A stretch of 64,000 nt of DNA from Megaleporinus macrocephalus. Taxonomy: Eukaryota; Chordata; Actinopteri; Characiformes; Anostomidae. Position numbers and translations under genes: made by a program. The notes beneath the pieces were generated by a model. The model did not search any database and was not told the origin of the DNA. It worked only from the letters and a program-made list of their open reading frames with translations. Of this stretch, positions 43,801 through 47,861 are shown in pieces. The first letter of the stretch is position 1. Each line of letters opens with the position of its first letter. The DNA is taken from NCBI GenBank assembly GCA_021613375.1, contig CM038705.1, forward strand, positions 5,191,364-5,255,363, given 5' to 3'.

Positions 43801-45515
43801 CAATCCACCAACAATCACAGAAATAATTACGGCAATAGATATCGTTCGTCAGACCAGCCCGGTCCACTCATTTAACAGAAAACTGTCGGCCCGGCAGCTG
43901 TGTGTTTTTACCTGAGCTCAGGATTCAGCAGTGCGTCCATTTTGCGGCAGGCCAAGCGTGGAGCAGCTTGAAGAAAGCTGCCTCACTGGAGTGAACCAGC
44001 TCAGAGAAGCAAGCCTTCCGATGTAATGCGACACCTGAGGATGAGATGACACAACTCTATTCAGACTCTGACCTTGCACATCATTCTATACCCCCTATAT
44101 TTAAAGCACTTTTATCCTGTCTATCCTGTTTGGCACGGACTAGAGATGCTCAAGGACAGAGGAATCATATCTGTATTGATACATAACTGCTTTAAAACAA
44201 TAAAAACAACAATTTACACTCACACAATTGTTTATGAACTGAATGAAGAGCAGAACGTTTAGTTGACGCTTGTTTGCTGTAGTAAAATACCTGGAATTTA
44301 TGTACATTAGCCCAGTTATAGTCCTGAATTTGGTCCCAACTTCCATATTTTATAAATGTTTATGTATTCGCACCAACTGGGCCAAAGCTAGAGGCCACGG
44401 TTTATTTAATAAAATCAGTATATTAATTTTTGAACTAGAAAAGAAATAAGAAAACAGAAAAACCTACATGTATTAGAAATTTTGCTTGCCGTTTATTACA
44501 GCTTTCATTTTCTGTAAGAGACTCACGTTCAATTTCTCAAACAGACATAGTCTCCAAAGTCCAGTGCTAGAAGCTGGTTCTGCTTCTCGTCCTCTAAATA
44601 GTCCCAAACACATTGAGTAATGTTGAAGTTCTGGTTCTGAGAGTAACAGCAGCTTCTTTTGTTTTATGGGTCTGAGTCTTTTTTCCTCAGGAGCTTCTTG
44701 AACACATCCTTTCAGACCTCATAGTGTTGAGGTGTCTTCTCACAGTGTTAGGATGGACATAGATCTAAAGCAAAAGTGGAGTAAAGATTGATGCTCTCCT
44801 CTCTCTGTTTATTCGATGGAGCTTACTAGAACTTACTGGCTTCTATGACTGGAAATTAAATAAACGAAGGTTGGTCTCTGGCTTTGGAACAGTACTGGTA
44901 TAGGTATACGAACAATATCAGATATTGATATTGAATGTTTTCTTCTGGGCTGGCAACAATCGTGAGTCTCGATTCGCATTCAAGTGAACTCTGGATCAGT
45001 TTATTGGTAAATTGCACTATTCCTTTAGCAGCATGTCAGCCACGTATGGGTTGCACAATCTGTCCGTTTCAACTTTTCATGCTCGCGCCATTCCTGCAGC
45101 TCAAGCTGCTGCTAATGGCAGGTGACCAATAAAATAACAGAACGGCGTTTGATTCTGGTACATGGAGTGCAGAACATATTTTTGGCCAAGTACCAGCAAC
45201 CGGCCCAGTTAAAATCAAGTCAGTCATGAAGAAGCAAAGATCAAGTCAGGCTTATTTTCATTGCTTTGATTGTGAAATGCTGGATTGAGATGTTTGCGCT
45301 AAAACACTGGTGTGGCGAGCGTGGTGGCGGAGACATGGATGATTGTCAGTGGAGAGCTTCAGCAGTGCAGACTGTGTATTTAAGGTGGAGGACGCCCTGA
45401 ACTCTTATTTTGTGATGTATAATATCGGGTTTATCTCTAAACTCCACAGTCATACCAGCATCCAGTTTACTCAGTTTACTCTACCGACTCTACTCTCAAC
45501 ATGGGAACACAGCTC

Positions 45516-45602
<87 letters not shown>

Positions 45603-47861
45603 TATGAATGCATGATTGTGACAGAGCCATGTTACAATGATATTTGTGACATCATAAACATAATCACAACACATACAGCCACTGATTCAGCCTACAGCAG
45701 AAGCCCATTCTTGTAGAAGTTATAAGGAGCACTTCAGTCCTGACTGCCTTGTTAGAGAGAAACAAAACACGAACAACACCCATAACAGAGCTCATTTGCA
45801 TATATCAGTCCAAAAGGTACACTAACTGAAACACATTGTGTTATTTTGAGAGATGAAGGGAGTAAACATGAACTAAAAGGCTGCTGTTGGTTTTGGTGGA
45901 GGCAAACATGAGTTACTGTATTCCCGCCAAATTTCCGACCAATCCGTGAACACCTGTGTGCACAATTTGGTAGACTGTACCAACCACTCAAAGGAGAAAG
46001 AAAAATCTTCGCTTTGATGTGAAAACTGGTGGGGGTAATGAGTTACAGCACCATGAATAAAAAAAAAAAAAGATATTTTAATACAGCAAACCAGCGTCGC
46101 CTAGACATTCATAATTTATTTTTCCTTTCTATCCGCAGACGTAGTCTGGCATCCCTTGTGAAAACTGCTTTTGACTGCCACATCTTTGGAACGCGTCCTC
46201 TGAACACGGACACCAATCATGAGCATGGTGCAGATGTAAATATAGCAGCTAGTTAACCCAGCTCGCCTGATACTGCAAGCATTCATCTGAAAGTCAGACA
46301 ACAACAAAAATACACGTGACGACTCTAAAAACAAGGTCCCTGTTATTGAGAAGTGGTGCTTCAGATGCGCCATGACGGGAGCTCCTTACGTCACCATGCA
46401 AATGACCTCTTGAGTTGCTCTGAAACAAAATCAAGGGTGAACCACATGGTCACACAAGGTGGGCTTGGCTGAAGAGGCCAGTAAACAGCTATGCTTCAAG
46501 TGGTTCAGTCTAACTTGTTCGGCTCCAGCAACTCATGAGCTGGGCACATCTTTTGATTGGCATGCACTGTTTCTTTTTTTTTTTCTTCTTCTTCTACCCT
46601 TGTCCTTAACCACATAGGCTGCCTTTTGTGAGTGTGGATGGTGGAAGCCATTGCCGGCACACTTATAGTTCTACAAGGGTTCTCTAGTAAGGGCACCAGG
46701 CCTGGTTAGACCCATGAGCTCTACATAGAACCATCTCATGCTTATATCCTTGCTGTTCTAAGAAAAACATGCACCTCTTTTTGTCCATTTTCATTTTTCC
46801 ATTACATTTGAACACGACAGCTATTTTATTTTTATAGAAATGCTCAAAAAATCTCAACCTCTCTACATTAACTTGCACTCAAAGCAAATAATGTTTTTAT
46901 CCTGTAAAGTTGGAGATACTTGTTCTCCCTTGGACAGCAACTTTATGGCTCTTCGGCTTGCTAGGACGTCAACAGGAGAACCATTTTTTGATGCTATACA
47001 GAACCACATTCAGAAAACAATCTACATATAGAACCATAAACAACATCCATCCGTCTGAAAAGCCATTTCACCATGTGGTGGTATAGGCAACCTTCTAACC
47101 AGCACCAGTGCCTTCACTAAGAAACCCTTGAAGGTCTGTAGATGTTTCTCATTTTCATCTAGAAAGCTAACAAGCTGCCCAGTCTATTTGCAAAGGCTTT
47201 TCTATGCCATCCTCAGCATCTGTGAACCTGAAAATGTGCGTGTTTGGGAGAACAGGACAAAAAAAATAGTCAACATCAACGTTGGAGCAGCTCATGCGGG
47301 GTGGGCTGCGAAATTTAGCCCGAGGATTTGAGGCCTACGGCAGGCCTCGGCTATCTTTCTCGCCGAGCCAGCTTCATATTCACGCCCTGATATGTTTGTT
47401 GATTATAATTACAGTTTATTAGACTCTATCACACATATTACACCTCTGAAAACGTGGCTGGGTGCTTGTTTAGTTTAGCCAGCTAACTAGCCAGGTGGCT
47501 AACTGGGTTATGTTTTGGTTGGTGTCGACCGTGAACGCTAGTTAGCGTTAGCGTTAGCATAACGGCGCTGCTTTTCTTTTTTTTTTAAAGAAACTCACGC
47601 TTTAAAGACAAAGTATGAGTTCTATTTGGAAGGAAACAGGCCCAGTGTGTCTAATATATATGCGTGTTTATACAGTTTTATTTAAGCAAGGTGGAAAATG
47701 GTCTCAAGTTAGCTGGCTAGCCTGGTCTGCGAGCTAACCTAGCGGGTCAATCTGCTGCGAACAACAACAGCAACACAAAAAACCAAGGCACAGACAACAA
47801 AGCTAAAACTGTGAGGGGGAAATACTCACTTTAGATCTAACTCGGGCACATCCTCCATCAT
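4941..47861 (-). CDS. setd2: setd2, histone H3 lysine-36 trimethyltransferase (21 coding exons, whole gene)
   Basis: SETD2 deposits H3K36me3 on transcribed chromatin and binds the phosphorylated RNA polymerase II C-terminal domain (family knowledge). Joining the 21 exons listed separately gives 8100 nt without a frame break: 2699 residues plus TAG, against about 2564 in human. Seen in order are a serine/RS-rich N-terminal region (to about 1360), AWS cysteines (about 1373-1425), SET (about 1430-1545), post-SET (about 1552-1572), a helical middle, an acidic region, a polyglutamine tract (2247-2280), WW (about 2528-2560) and SRI (about 2590-2690). The catalytic motif RFMNHS is intact (Arg1504, equivalent to human Arg1625) and so is the EYCGE motif (Tyr1458). 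Every junction has GT-AG and matching phase. The start is the first of two tandem ATGs at 47861. Oddities are the long polyQ, an Arg-Glu dipeptide run and several large repeat arrays in the introns. Confidence 0.97.
5143..6350. repeat. Tandem triplicate of a repeat of about 420 bp, hAT-like end
   Basis: Three diverged copies begin at about 5143, 5576 and 5993, each opening with GGGCTGCAG(C/G)TATCGAT and TAATCGAGTATT. Each continues through AATTAAAGAGCAA(T/G)AGTA, GGTTTCTTAACAT and a TTTGGTGCATTTTAGGCTCC block. The opening resembles ends of non-autonomous hAT elements of fish, but no intact right end or target duplication was found. It lies in setd2 intron 20. Confidence 0.75.
5207..5262. repeat. 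(TA)n microsatellite
   Basis: A TA dinucleotide run of about 56 bp inside the first copy of the triplicated repeat. Confidence 0.95.
7215..7345 (+). pseudogene. LINE reverse-transcriptase fragment (non-LTR retrotransposon)
   Basis: The plus strand encodes a short stretch containing [20 protein letters not shown], typical of the region after the reverse transcriptase core in fish CR1/L2-type LINEs. No other part of the element is readable, so this is a dead fragment in setd2 intron 20. Confidence 0.6.
7393..7608 (+). mobile_element. Deleted copy of the hAT-like MITE found at 18296
   Basis: It starts TAGGGCTTGTATTCGCAAG and ends TTTTTTACATCCCTA. The middle block with CTGCCATCTAGTGGCCAGAG and AATCGATACAGTATCAC matches the 381-bp element at 18296-18676. 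About 165 bp of the left half are missing. No clear target duplication remains. Confidence 0.65.
7944..8045 (-). CDS. setd2: setd2 exon 20: SRI domain core
   Basis: 34 codons (residues 2613-2646), [17 protein letters not shown] to FKHLARK, the conserved helical core of the SRI domain. Phase 0 at both ends, acceptor GCTCAG and donor GTAAGG. Confidence 0.97.
8230..8304 (-). CDS. setd2: setd2 exon 19: start of the SRI domain
   Basis: 25 codons (residues 2588-2612), [20 protein letters not shown] to VFRKE. Human has [20 protein letters not shown] at this point, so the match is nearly exact after the first residues. Donor GTGCGC, acceptor TTACAG. Confidence 0.96.
8590..8800 (-). pseudogene. L1-type LINE ORF2 C-terminal fragment
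   Basis: The minus strand reads [20 protein letters not shown] and then [13 protein letters not shown], which follow the C-terminal end of ORF2 in fish L1-clade elements. It is short, with no upstream reverse transcriptase, and lies in setd2 intron 18. Confidence 0.6.
8883..8922. repeat. (CA)n microsatellite
   Basis: Uninterrupted CA dinucleotide run of about 40 bp in setd2 intron 18. Confidence 0.95.
9639..9986 (+). mobile_element. hAT-like MITE, same family as 18296-18676
   Basis: It starts CAGGGCTGTGTATTGGCAAG and ends CCTTACACCCCTA, with the shared interior CTGCCATCTAGTGGTCAGAG. The flanks GTAATGAT (9631-9638) and GTAATTAA (9987-9994) look like a decayed 8-bp target duplication. It is non-coding and lies in setd2 intron 18. 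Confidence 0.75.
10864..10951. repeat. (TA)n microsatellite
   Basis: About 88 bp of TA dinucleotides, followed by an (AAAT)n-like tract to about 11010. The Tyr-Ile repeat frames that cross it are artefacts of the dinucleotide. Confidence 0.97.
11129..11240 (-). CDS. setd2: setd2 exon 18: second half of the WW domain
   Basis: Residues 2550-2587, starting with the base that completes Arg, then [20 protein letters not shown] and [15 protein letters not shown]. It supplies the second tryptophan (Trp2554) and the conserved proline of the WW fold. Acceptor TTTCAG, donor GTATTT. Confidence 0.97.
11395..11419. repeat. (TAA)n microsatellite
   Basis: Short TAA/ATA trinucleotide tract in setd2 intron 17. 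A (GAAT)n tract follows at about 11642-11677. Confidence 0.9.
11831..11892. repeat. (TG)n microsatellite
   Basis: A TG dinucleotide run of about 60 bp with one GC interruption near its end, in setd2 intron 17. Confidence 0.95.
12390..12526 (-). CDS. setd2: setd2 exon 17: proline stretch and first half of the WW domain
   Basis: Residues 2505-2550, [20 protein letters not shown] followed by [20 protein letters not shown]. The polyproline segment just before the WW domain and the first Trp (2532) are conserved. The last two bases begin the Arg codon completed by exon 18. Confidence 0.97.
12683..16647. mobile_element. hAT-like element with 8-bp target duplication and an internal 108-bp array
   Basis: The element spans 12691-16639. 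It starts TAGAGATGGAAGGATTGATC and ends CTGATCGGTCCATCTCTA, so its ends are inverted repeats. It is flanked by TTTTTTGG (12683-12690) and CTTTTTGG (16640-16647), an 8-bp target duplication with one mismatch, which is the hAT signature. There is no transposase, so it is non-autonomous. About 3.35 kb of its 3.95 kb is a minisatellite; related copies at 19491 and 19883 lack that expansion. It lies in setd2 intron 16. Confidence 0.85.
13033..16386. repeat. 108-bp minisatellite of about 31 units inside a hAT-like element
   Basis: The unit contains TGTTTAATGACTGCAGTTTT, CTTTTTTAGTTTTAAATTAG and AATGTAATGATTACAGATT. Units carry recurring variants (TTAGTTTAAAATAAC against TCGTTTATAATAAC; AGGGTC against AGTGTC) arranged in repeating order. 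Because 108 is a multiple of three, long open frames appear, but they are broken at every variant unit and I do not consider them genes. Confidence 0.97.
16882..17007 (-). CDS. setd2: setd2 exon 16: Gln/Val-rich linker before the WW domain
   Basis: 42 codons (residues 2463-2504), [20 protein letters not shown] then [20 protein letters not shown]. Human has IQGQQIFTAHPQGVVVQ at the same place. Acceptor CTGCGCAG, donor GTAACA, phase 0 on both sides. Confidence 0.95.
17095..17863 (-). CDS. setd2: setd2 exon 15: [15 protein letters not shown] segment, 34-Gln tract, Pro/Gln-rich region
   Basis: Residues 2206-2462. It opens with [20 protein letters not shown] and [16 protein letters not shown], nearly identical to human, then 34 glutamines (17742 down to 17641, residues 2247-2280). 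[20 protein letters not shown] and VLLPTP follow, the conserved segment that I associate from memory with hnRNP L binding. The rest is a Gln/Pro/Thr-rich disordered tail. Human carries only four glutamines at the tract. Acceptor CTGTAG; donor GTACGG. Confidence 0.96.
17641..17742 (-). repeat. setd2: CAG/CAA tract encoding 34 glutamines in setd2
   Basis: 102 bp of mixed CAG and CAA codons on the minus strand, in frame in exon 15. The CAA interruptions make it less prone to slippage than a pure CAG run. Leu/Ala/Val-repeat frames on the plus strand are shadows. Confidence 0.97.
17901..18036. repeat. Dispersed repeat of about 140 bp, copy 1 (second copy at 21009)
   Basis: It shares TAGATTCATGTTGGTGCTTC, TGGTTAAGATAAACA and CAATGGAACCAGACGTCCAC with 21009-21149. 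Shorter related stretches occur near 29539-29625 and 50985-51080. The type of element is not recognised. Confidence 0.7.
18288..18684 (+). mobile_element. hAT-like MITE with perfect 8-bp target duplication
   Basis: The element 18296-18676 (381 bp) starts TAGGGCTGTGTATTGGCAAG and ends TTTTCTTACACCCCTA, flanked on both sides by GTAAAGAC (18288-18295 and 18677-18684). Terminal inverted repeats are very short (TAGGG). No coding capacity. It is the best preserved copy of a family also seen at 7393, 9639, 25686 and 25910, all in setd2 introns. Confidence 0.9.
19140..19389 (-). CDS. setd2: setd2 exon 14: Arg/Glu-rich charged segment
   Basis: Residues 2123-2206. It opens [17 protein letters not shown] and then runs into about 30 residues of alternating Arg-Glu and Arg-Asp. 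It ends [20 protein letters not shown] and NEDR, matching human RRSSLSPPSSAYERGTKRPD. The Arg-Glu run is longer than the human counterpart. Acceptor AACAG, donor GTAAGA, and the Arg codon is split with exon 15. Confidence 0.94.
19491..19880 (+). mobile_element. Left part of the 12691-type hAT-like element, copy A
   Basis: It begins CAGAGATGGAAAGATCGATC and contains the shared blocks GAGAGCCGATCGATGGCGT, CAATTCCTATCTGAACCACT and AGGTGGAAATACA. It ends at CAAGACAAAGACATTTAACT where copy B begins. It lies in setd2 intron 13. Confidence 0.75.
19883..20640 (+). mobile_element. 12691-type hAT-like element, copy B, with one unexpanded 108-bp unit
   Basis: It begins ATGATGGAAGGATCGATCAG, directly after copy A. 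It carries the same left part and then a single copy of the 108-bp unit (about 20405-20520), followed by TTAGTTAAAAATATTATGCT as in the big element at 16432. The right inverted repeat is not recognisable. It shows what the family looked like before the array formed. Confidence 0.75.
20841..20889 (-). CDS. setd2: setd2 exon 13: [10 protein letters not shown] segment
   Basis: 49 nt, 16 codons plus one base (residues 2107-2123), [16 protein letters not shown]. Human has [15 protein letters not shown]. Acceptor TTTCAG, donor GTAGGA. It is too short to be noticed without homology. Confidence 0.95.
21009..21149. repeat. Dispersed repeat of about 140 bp, copy 2
   Basis: Copy of the block at 17901-18036: GTAGATTCATGTTGGTGCTT, CGTTCCTGAGTGG and TCAATGGAACCAGACGTCCA. 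It lies in setd2 intron 12, just right of exon 13. Confidence 0.7.
21366..22722. repeat. Minisatellite of about 52 bp next to a setd2 splice donor
   Basis: About 26 units of roughly 50-53 bp with CAGTTTAAACAGAACCAGG, TTCTTGCGTTGGATATG and TTTGATAT(AT)CAGGACCT. Length variation comes mainly from an extra AT or a missing C in the GATAT(AT)CAGG segment. It fills most of setd2 intron 12 and its last unit runs into the donor of exon 12. Confidence 0.97.
22729..23985 (-). CDS. setd2: setd2 exon 12: helical segment and long acidic low-complexity region
   Basis: 419 codons (residues 1688-2106). It opens [20 protein letters not shown] (human [21 protein letters not shown]). [20 protein letters not shown] and SDGSKAS follow, then about 230 residues rich in Glu, Ser, Thr and Pro. 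It closes with [20 protein letters not shown] and [11 protein letters not shown], again as in human. The middle is far longer than in human, consistent with a fast-evolving disordered linker. Phase 0 at both ends. Confidence 0.96.
24063..24130. repeat. (TA)n microsatellite
   Basis: About 68 bp of TA dinucleotides, ending exactly where the MITE at 24131 begins. Confidence 0.95.
24131..24721 (+). mobile_element. MITE of about 590 bp with inverted repeats, copy 1
   Basis: The ends TGGGTGTGTCTCAAATCCTA and TAGGATTTGAGACACACCCA are inverted repeats of about 20 bp. The interior is non-coding and shared along its length with 28740-29339. No target duplication can be read on the left because the flank is a (TA)n tract. 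It lies in setd2 intron 11. Confidence 0.88.
24766..24894 (-). CDS. setd2: setd2 exon 11: helical region after the SET domain
   Basis: 43 codons (residues 1645-1687), [31 protein letters not shown] and onward to NIKLQLE. Human has [24 protein letters not shown]. Acceptor TTTACAG, donor GTAAAT. Confidence 0.97.
25113..25215. repeat. Compound (TA)n-(CA)n microsatellite
   Basis: About 50 bp of TA followed by about 36 bp of CA and a short TA tail, in setd2 intron 10. Confidence 0.95.
25440..25574 (-). CDS. setd2: setd2 exon 10: coiled-coil-like segment
   Basis: 45 codons (residues 1600-1644), [20 protein letters not shown], then [20 protein letters not shown]. It matches human VDGELEALMENGEGLSDKNQ. 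Leucines spaced in heptads suggest a helix. Acceptor TTGCAG, donor GTGGGT. Confidence 0.97.
25686..25830 (-). mobile_element. Fragment of the 18296-type MITE, inverted
   Basis: It begins TTAGGGATGCAAGAAAATAT and continues TATCGATTCTCAAAAAGACA, the right-hand third of the element family in reverse orientation. The rest is missing. It lies in setd2 intron 9. Confidence 0.6.
25902..26290 (-). mobile_element. hAT-like MITE, inverted, with perfect 8-bp target duplication
   Basis: The element 25910-26282 (373 bp) runs from TAGGGGTGTGAGGAAATATC to CTTGCCAATACACAGCCCTA, flanked by GTACACAA at 25902-25909 and 26283-26290. It is the reverse orientation of the 18296 family. It lies in setd2 intron 9. 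Confidence 0.9.
26600..27665 (+). pseudogene. Tc1-like transposase relic
   Basis: The plus strand, read across several frameshifts and stops, gives a Tc1/mariner transposase order. First come NIPQ(W)[14 protein letters not shown] helix-turn-helix words, then [11 protein letters not shown] (the usual FQHDSAPVHKA), a degraded PDLNPIEHLWDEL site and [16 protein letters not shown] at the C-terminus. The tail GACGAGCGAATACTTTTGGC is the usual transition to the terminal repeat. It is clearly dead. It lies in setd2 intron 9. Confidence 0.85.
27964..28108 (-). CDS. setd2: setd2 exon 9: post-SET domain
   Basis: Residues 1551-1599, [40 protein letters not shown] and ETVSALTT. CFCGxxxCRG is the zinc-binding post-SET motif that completes the active site. 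The last few residues before the donor (VSALTT) have no counterpart in human, where DS is followed directly by VDGELEA. Donor GTACGT. Confidence 0.96.
28235..28332 (-). CDS. setd2: setd2 exon 8: C-terminal part of the SET domain
   Basis: Residues 1519-1551, [20 protein letters not shown] and [21 protein letters not shown] is the conserved SET motif IV with the catalytic-site tyrosine. The final Gly codon is split GG|G with exon 9. Acceptor TTGCAG, donor GTAAGG. Confidence 0.98.
28508..28585 (-). CDS. setd2: setd2 exon 7: SET cofactor-binding motif
   Basis: 26 codons (residues 1493-1518), [20 protein letters not shown] and [17 protein letters not shown] contains the S-adenosylmethionine-binding NHS residues and zinc ligand, and Arg1504 matches human Arg1625. 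Nothing is altered in the motif. Confidence 0.98.
28740..29339 (+). mobile_element. MITE of about 600 bp with inverted repeats, copy 2
   Basis: The ends TGGGTGTGTCTCAAATCCTA and GGTTTTGAGACACACCCA mirror each other, and the interior aligns with 24131-24721 through TCATAAAACAGATTACTGAG and GCATCATGGGATTGTCTTAG. It lies in setd2 intron 6 in the same orientation as copy 1. Confidence 0.88.
29340..29466. repeat. Dispersed repeat, copy 1 (second copy at 33142)
   Basis: GTAGTTTTGAGAAGACATT, CACATGCAAAGTGTTTT and ACATTCATATAAACACTCAG are shared with 33142-33314. The element type is not recognised. Confidence 0.65.
29662..29785 (-). CDS. setd2: setd2 exon 6: SET domain, EYCGE motif
   Basis: 41 codons plus one base (residues 1451-1492), [20 protein letters not shown], then [14 protein letters not shown]. 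Tyr1458 in EYCGE equals human Tyr1579. Acceptor CTCAG, donor GTGGGT. Confidence 0.98.
29876..30004 (-). CDS. setd2: setd2 exon 5: end of AWS and start of SET
   Basis: Residues 1408-1451: the base completing Cys, then [39 protein letters not shown] and the split Pro codon. The KGWGLRA turn is the first SAM-binding motif of SET. Human differs by a few conservative changes only. Acceptor TACAG, donor GTGAGT. Confidence 0.97.
30146..30643. mobile_element. hAT-like MITE with perfect 8-bp target duplication, CTCACGAGA family
   Basis: The element 30154-30635 (482 bp) starts TAGGGGTGTGACGAGAC and ends CCTCGTGAGATTATA, flanked by GTTAACAC at 30146-30153 and 30636-30643. The CTCACGAGA words near both ends form an imperfect inverted repeat. 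It lies in setd2 intron 4 and is a different family from the 18296 elements. Confidence 0.85.
31446..31525 (+). mobile_element. Truncated end of an AGAGCTGGGCGAT-type MITE
   Basis: GTAGAGCTGGGCGATTTGGC followed by a TTTTAATCGATTTTT stretch matches the left end of the element at 39185. No right end follows. Confidence 0.5.
31672..32160. repeat. Probable DNA-transposon remnant (GGGGTCACCAAT end)
   Basis: It begins GCAGGGGTCACCAATAGGCG and GGTCCCGATCCGGACCCAGA, a start I associate with dispersed hAT-like repeats of fish. GACGGTCCGGACCTTGGCC appears near 32090, but no convincing inverted end or target duplication was found. It lies in setd2 intron 4. Confidence 0.4.
32230..32970 (+). pseudogene. 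L1-clade LINE ORF2 C-terminal relic
   Basis: The plus strand encodes, in two frames, [58 protein letters not shown] and then [20 protein letters not shown]. It ends [12 protein letters not shown]. This is the region after the reverse transcriptase in fish L1-type elements, including the C-x2-C zinc-knuckle-like end. It is broken by stops near 32627 and a frame change. It lies in setd2 intron 4. Confidence 0.75.
33142..33314. repeat. Dispersed repeat, copy 2
   Basis: Same block as 29340-29466 (GTTTTGAGAAGACATTGGTC, GGGACACATGCAAAGTG, ATTCATATAAACACTCAG), about 45 bp longer. It lies in setd2 intron 4. Confidence 0.65.
33632..33763 (-). CDS. setd2: setd2 exon 4: AWS domain
   Basis: Residues 1364-1408, [40 protein letters not shown] and MIEC. 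The Cys spacing (CEC, then CGEDC, then EC with exon 5) is the AWS zinc cluster that precedes SET in this family. Acceptor AACAG, donor GTACGT. Confidence 0.97.
33893..34395. mobile_element. Tc1-like non-autonomous element
   Basis: It starts ACTCAAAAGTTTGGGATCAC and ends GTGATCCTAAACTTCTGAGT plus GGTAGTGTA, an inverted pair like the AAAAGTTTGGGGTCAC end common in fish Tc1 elements. No transposase. It lies in setd2 intron 3. Confidence 0.75.
34736..38772 (-). CDS. setd2: setd2 exon 3: 4.0-kb exon, Ser/RS-rich N-terminal region
   Basis: 1345 codons plus two bases (residues 19-1364). It opens [20 protein letters not shown], then [20 protein letters not shown] and VSFSF, as in human. From about residue 290 it is rich in Arg-Ser repeats ([40 protein letters not shown]). 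Further conserved islands are [20 protein letters not shown] (human DTDSDDSSIPRNRLQSVVVV), [20 protein letters not shown] and [16 protein letters not shown] just before AWS. Most of the rest is disordered. The exon starts at the AG of TCCTAG before 38772; an in-frame TTG at 38712 is not a start. The single giant exon matches the human gene structure. Confidence 0.97.
39177..39498 (+). mobile_element. MITE with GAGCTGGGCGAT inverted ends
   Basis: The element 39185-39490 starts TAGAGCTGGGCGATAAATCG and ends CCATATCGCCAAGCTCTA, clear inverted repeats. The flanks CCGTAACT (39177-39184) and TTGTAACT (39491-39498) look like an 8-bp target duplication with two changes, suggesting hAT. It lies in setd2 intron 2. 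Confidence 0.75.
39606..39627 (-). CDS. setd2: setd2 exon 2: 22-nt microexon
   Basis: The 22 bases give (K)EKAHDGS, residues 11-18, between exon 1 (ten codons plus two bases) and exon 3 (phase 0). 22 nt is exactly what the frame needs, and the site has acceptor GACTTCAG and a good donor GTATGTTG. Human SETD2 also has a very small second exon and a charged stretch (ENEAKIENVQ) here. The call rests on phase, splice sites and position, not on strong similarity. Confidence 0.75.
40417..40440. repeat. (GATA)n microsatellite
   Basis: Six tetranucleotide copies. A second run, (CTAT)n, lies at 40792-40826 and may be the 3' tail of a LINE fragment. Confidence 0.9.
40792..40826. repeat. (CTAT)n microsatellite
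   Basis: About eight CTAT copies following TTGTAACTGTCCTGTTTTGT, an arrangement typical of the tail of a CR1/L2-like LINE; no LINE coding part was found. Confidence 0.9.
41831..42423. mobile_element. hAT-like element with perfect 8-bp target duplication
   Basis: The element 41839-42415 (577 bp) starts ATAGGAATGTAACGATACAC and ends CGCGGTCACATCCCT, flanked by TGTTGTCC at 41831-41838 and 42416-42423. The inner ends AGGAATGT and ACATCCCT form a short imperfect inverted repeat. It is non-coding and lies in setd2 intron 1. Confidence 0.75.
42580..42855 (-). mobile_element. tRNA-derived SINE, copy 1 (minus orientation)
   Basis: Read on the minus strand it has a tRNA-like head with CTTGTGACCGGAAGGTCGCT and the box-B-like GGTTTGATCCC. 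A body follows with GGTGCCCCTATGCAAGGCAC, TGGGTGTTTCACTGCACGGA and TGGGTTAAATGCGGAGGTCA. The same blocks in the same order occur at 56040-56350. It lies in setd2 intron 1. Confidence 0.8.
43190..43579. mobile_element. hAT-like MITE (TAGGGCTGGGTATCG type)
   Basis: The element 43198-43571 starts TAGGGCTGGGTATCGCCACT and ends AAAACACACCCCTA. The flanks GAAGGAGG and GAAGGTCA share five leading bases, a decayed target duplication. The interior contains repeated TTCAATTCAAT and ATCGAT words. It lies in setd2 intron 1. Confidence 0.6.
45519..45599. repeat. (TA)n microsatellite
   Basis: About 80 bp of TA dinucleotides in setd2 intron 1. Confidence 0.97.
47830..47861 (-). CDS. setd2: setd2 exon 1: start codon
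   Basis: Ten codons plus two bases, [10 protein letters not shown](K). The first of two tandem ATGs (47861-47859, 47858-47856) is taken as the start; the second would remove one residue. The donor GTGAGT follows directly. With the microexon it joins exon 3 in frame. The acidic character fits the start of vertebrate SETD2, but residue identity with human is low. Confidence 0.8.

Larger units (their letters stand above)
39628..47829. other. setd2 intron 1 (8.2 kb), mostly unannotated
   Basis: Apart from the elements listed separately (GATA tracts, the hAT-like elements at 41839 and 43198, the SINE at 42580, the (TA)n at 45519), I see no exon, RNA gene or conserved block. The end near exon 1 (about 47350-47830) is GC-richer with several GTTAGC words, and may belong to the promoter-proximal region. 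Confidence 0.6.
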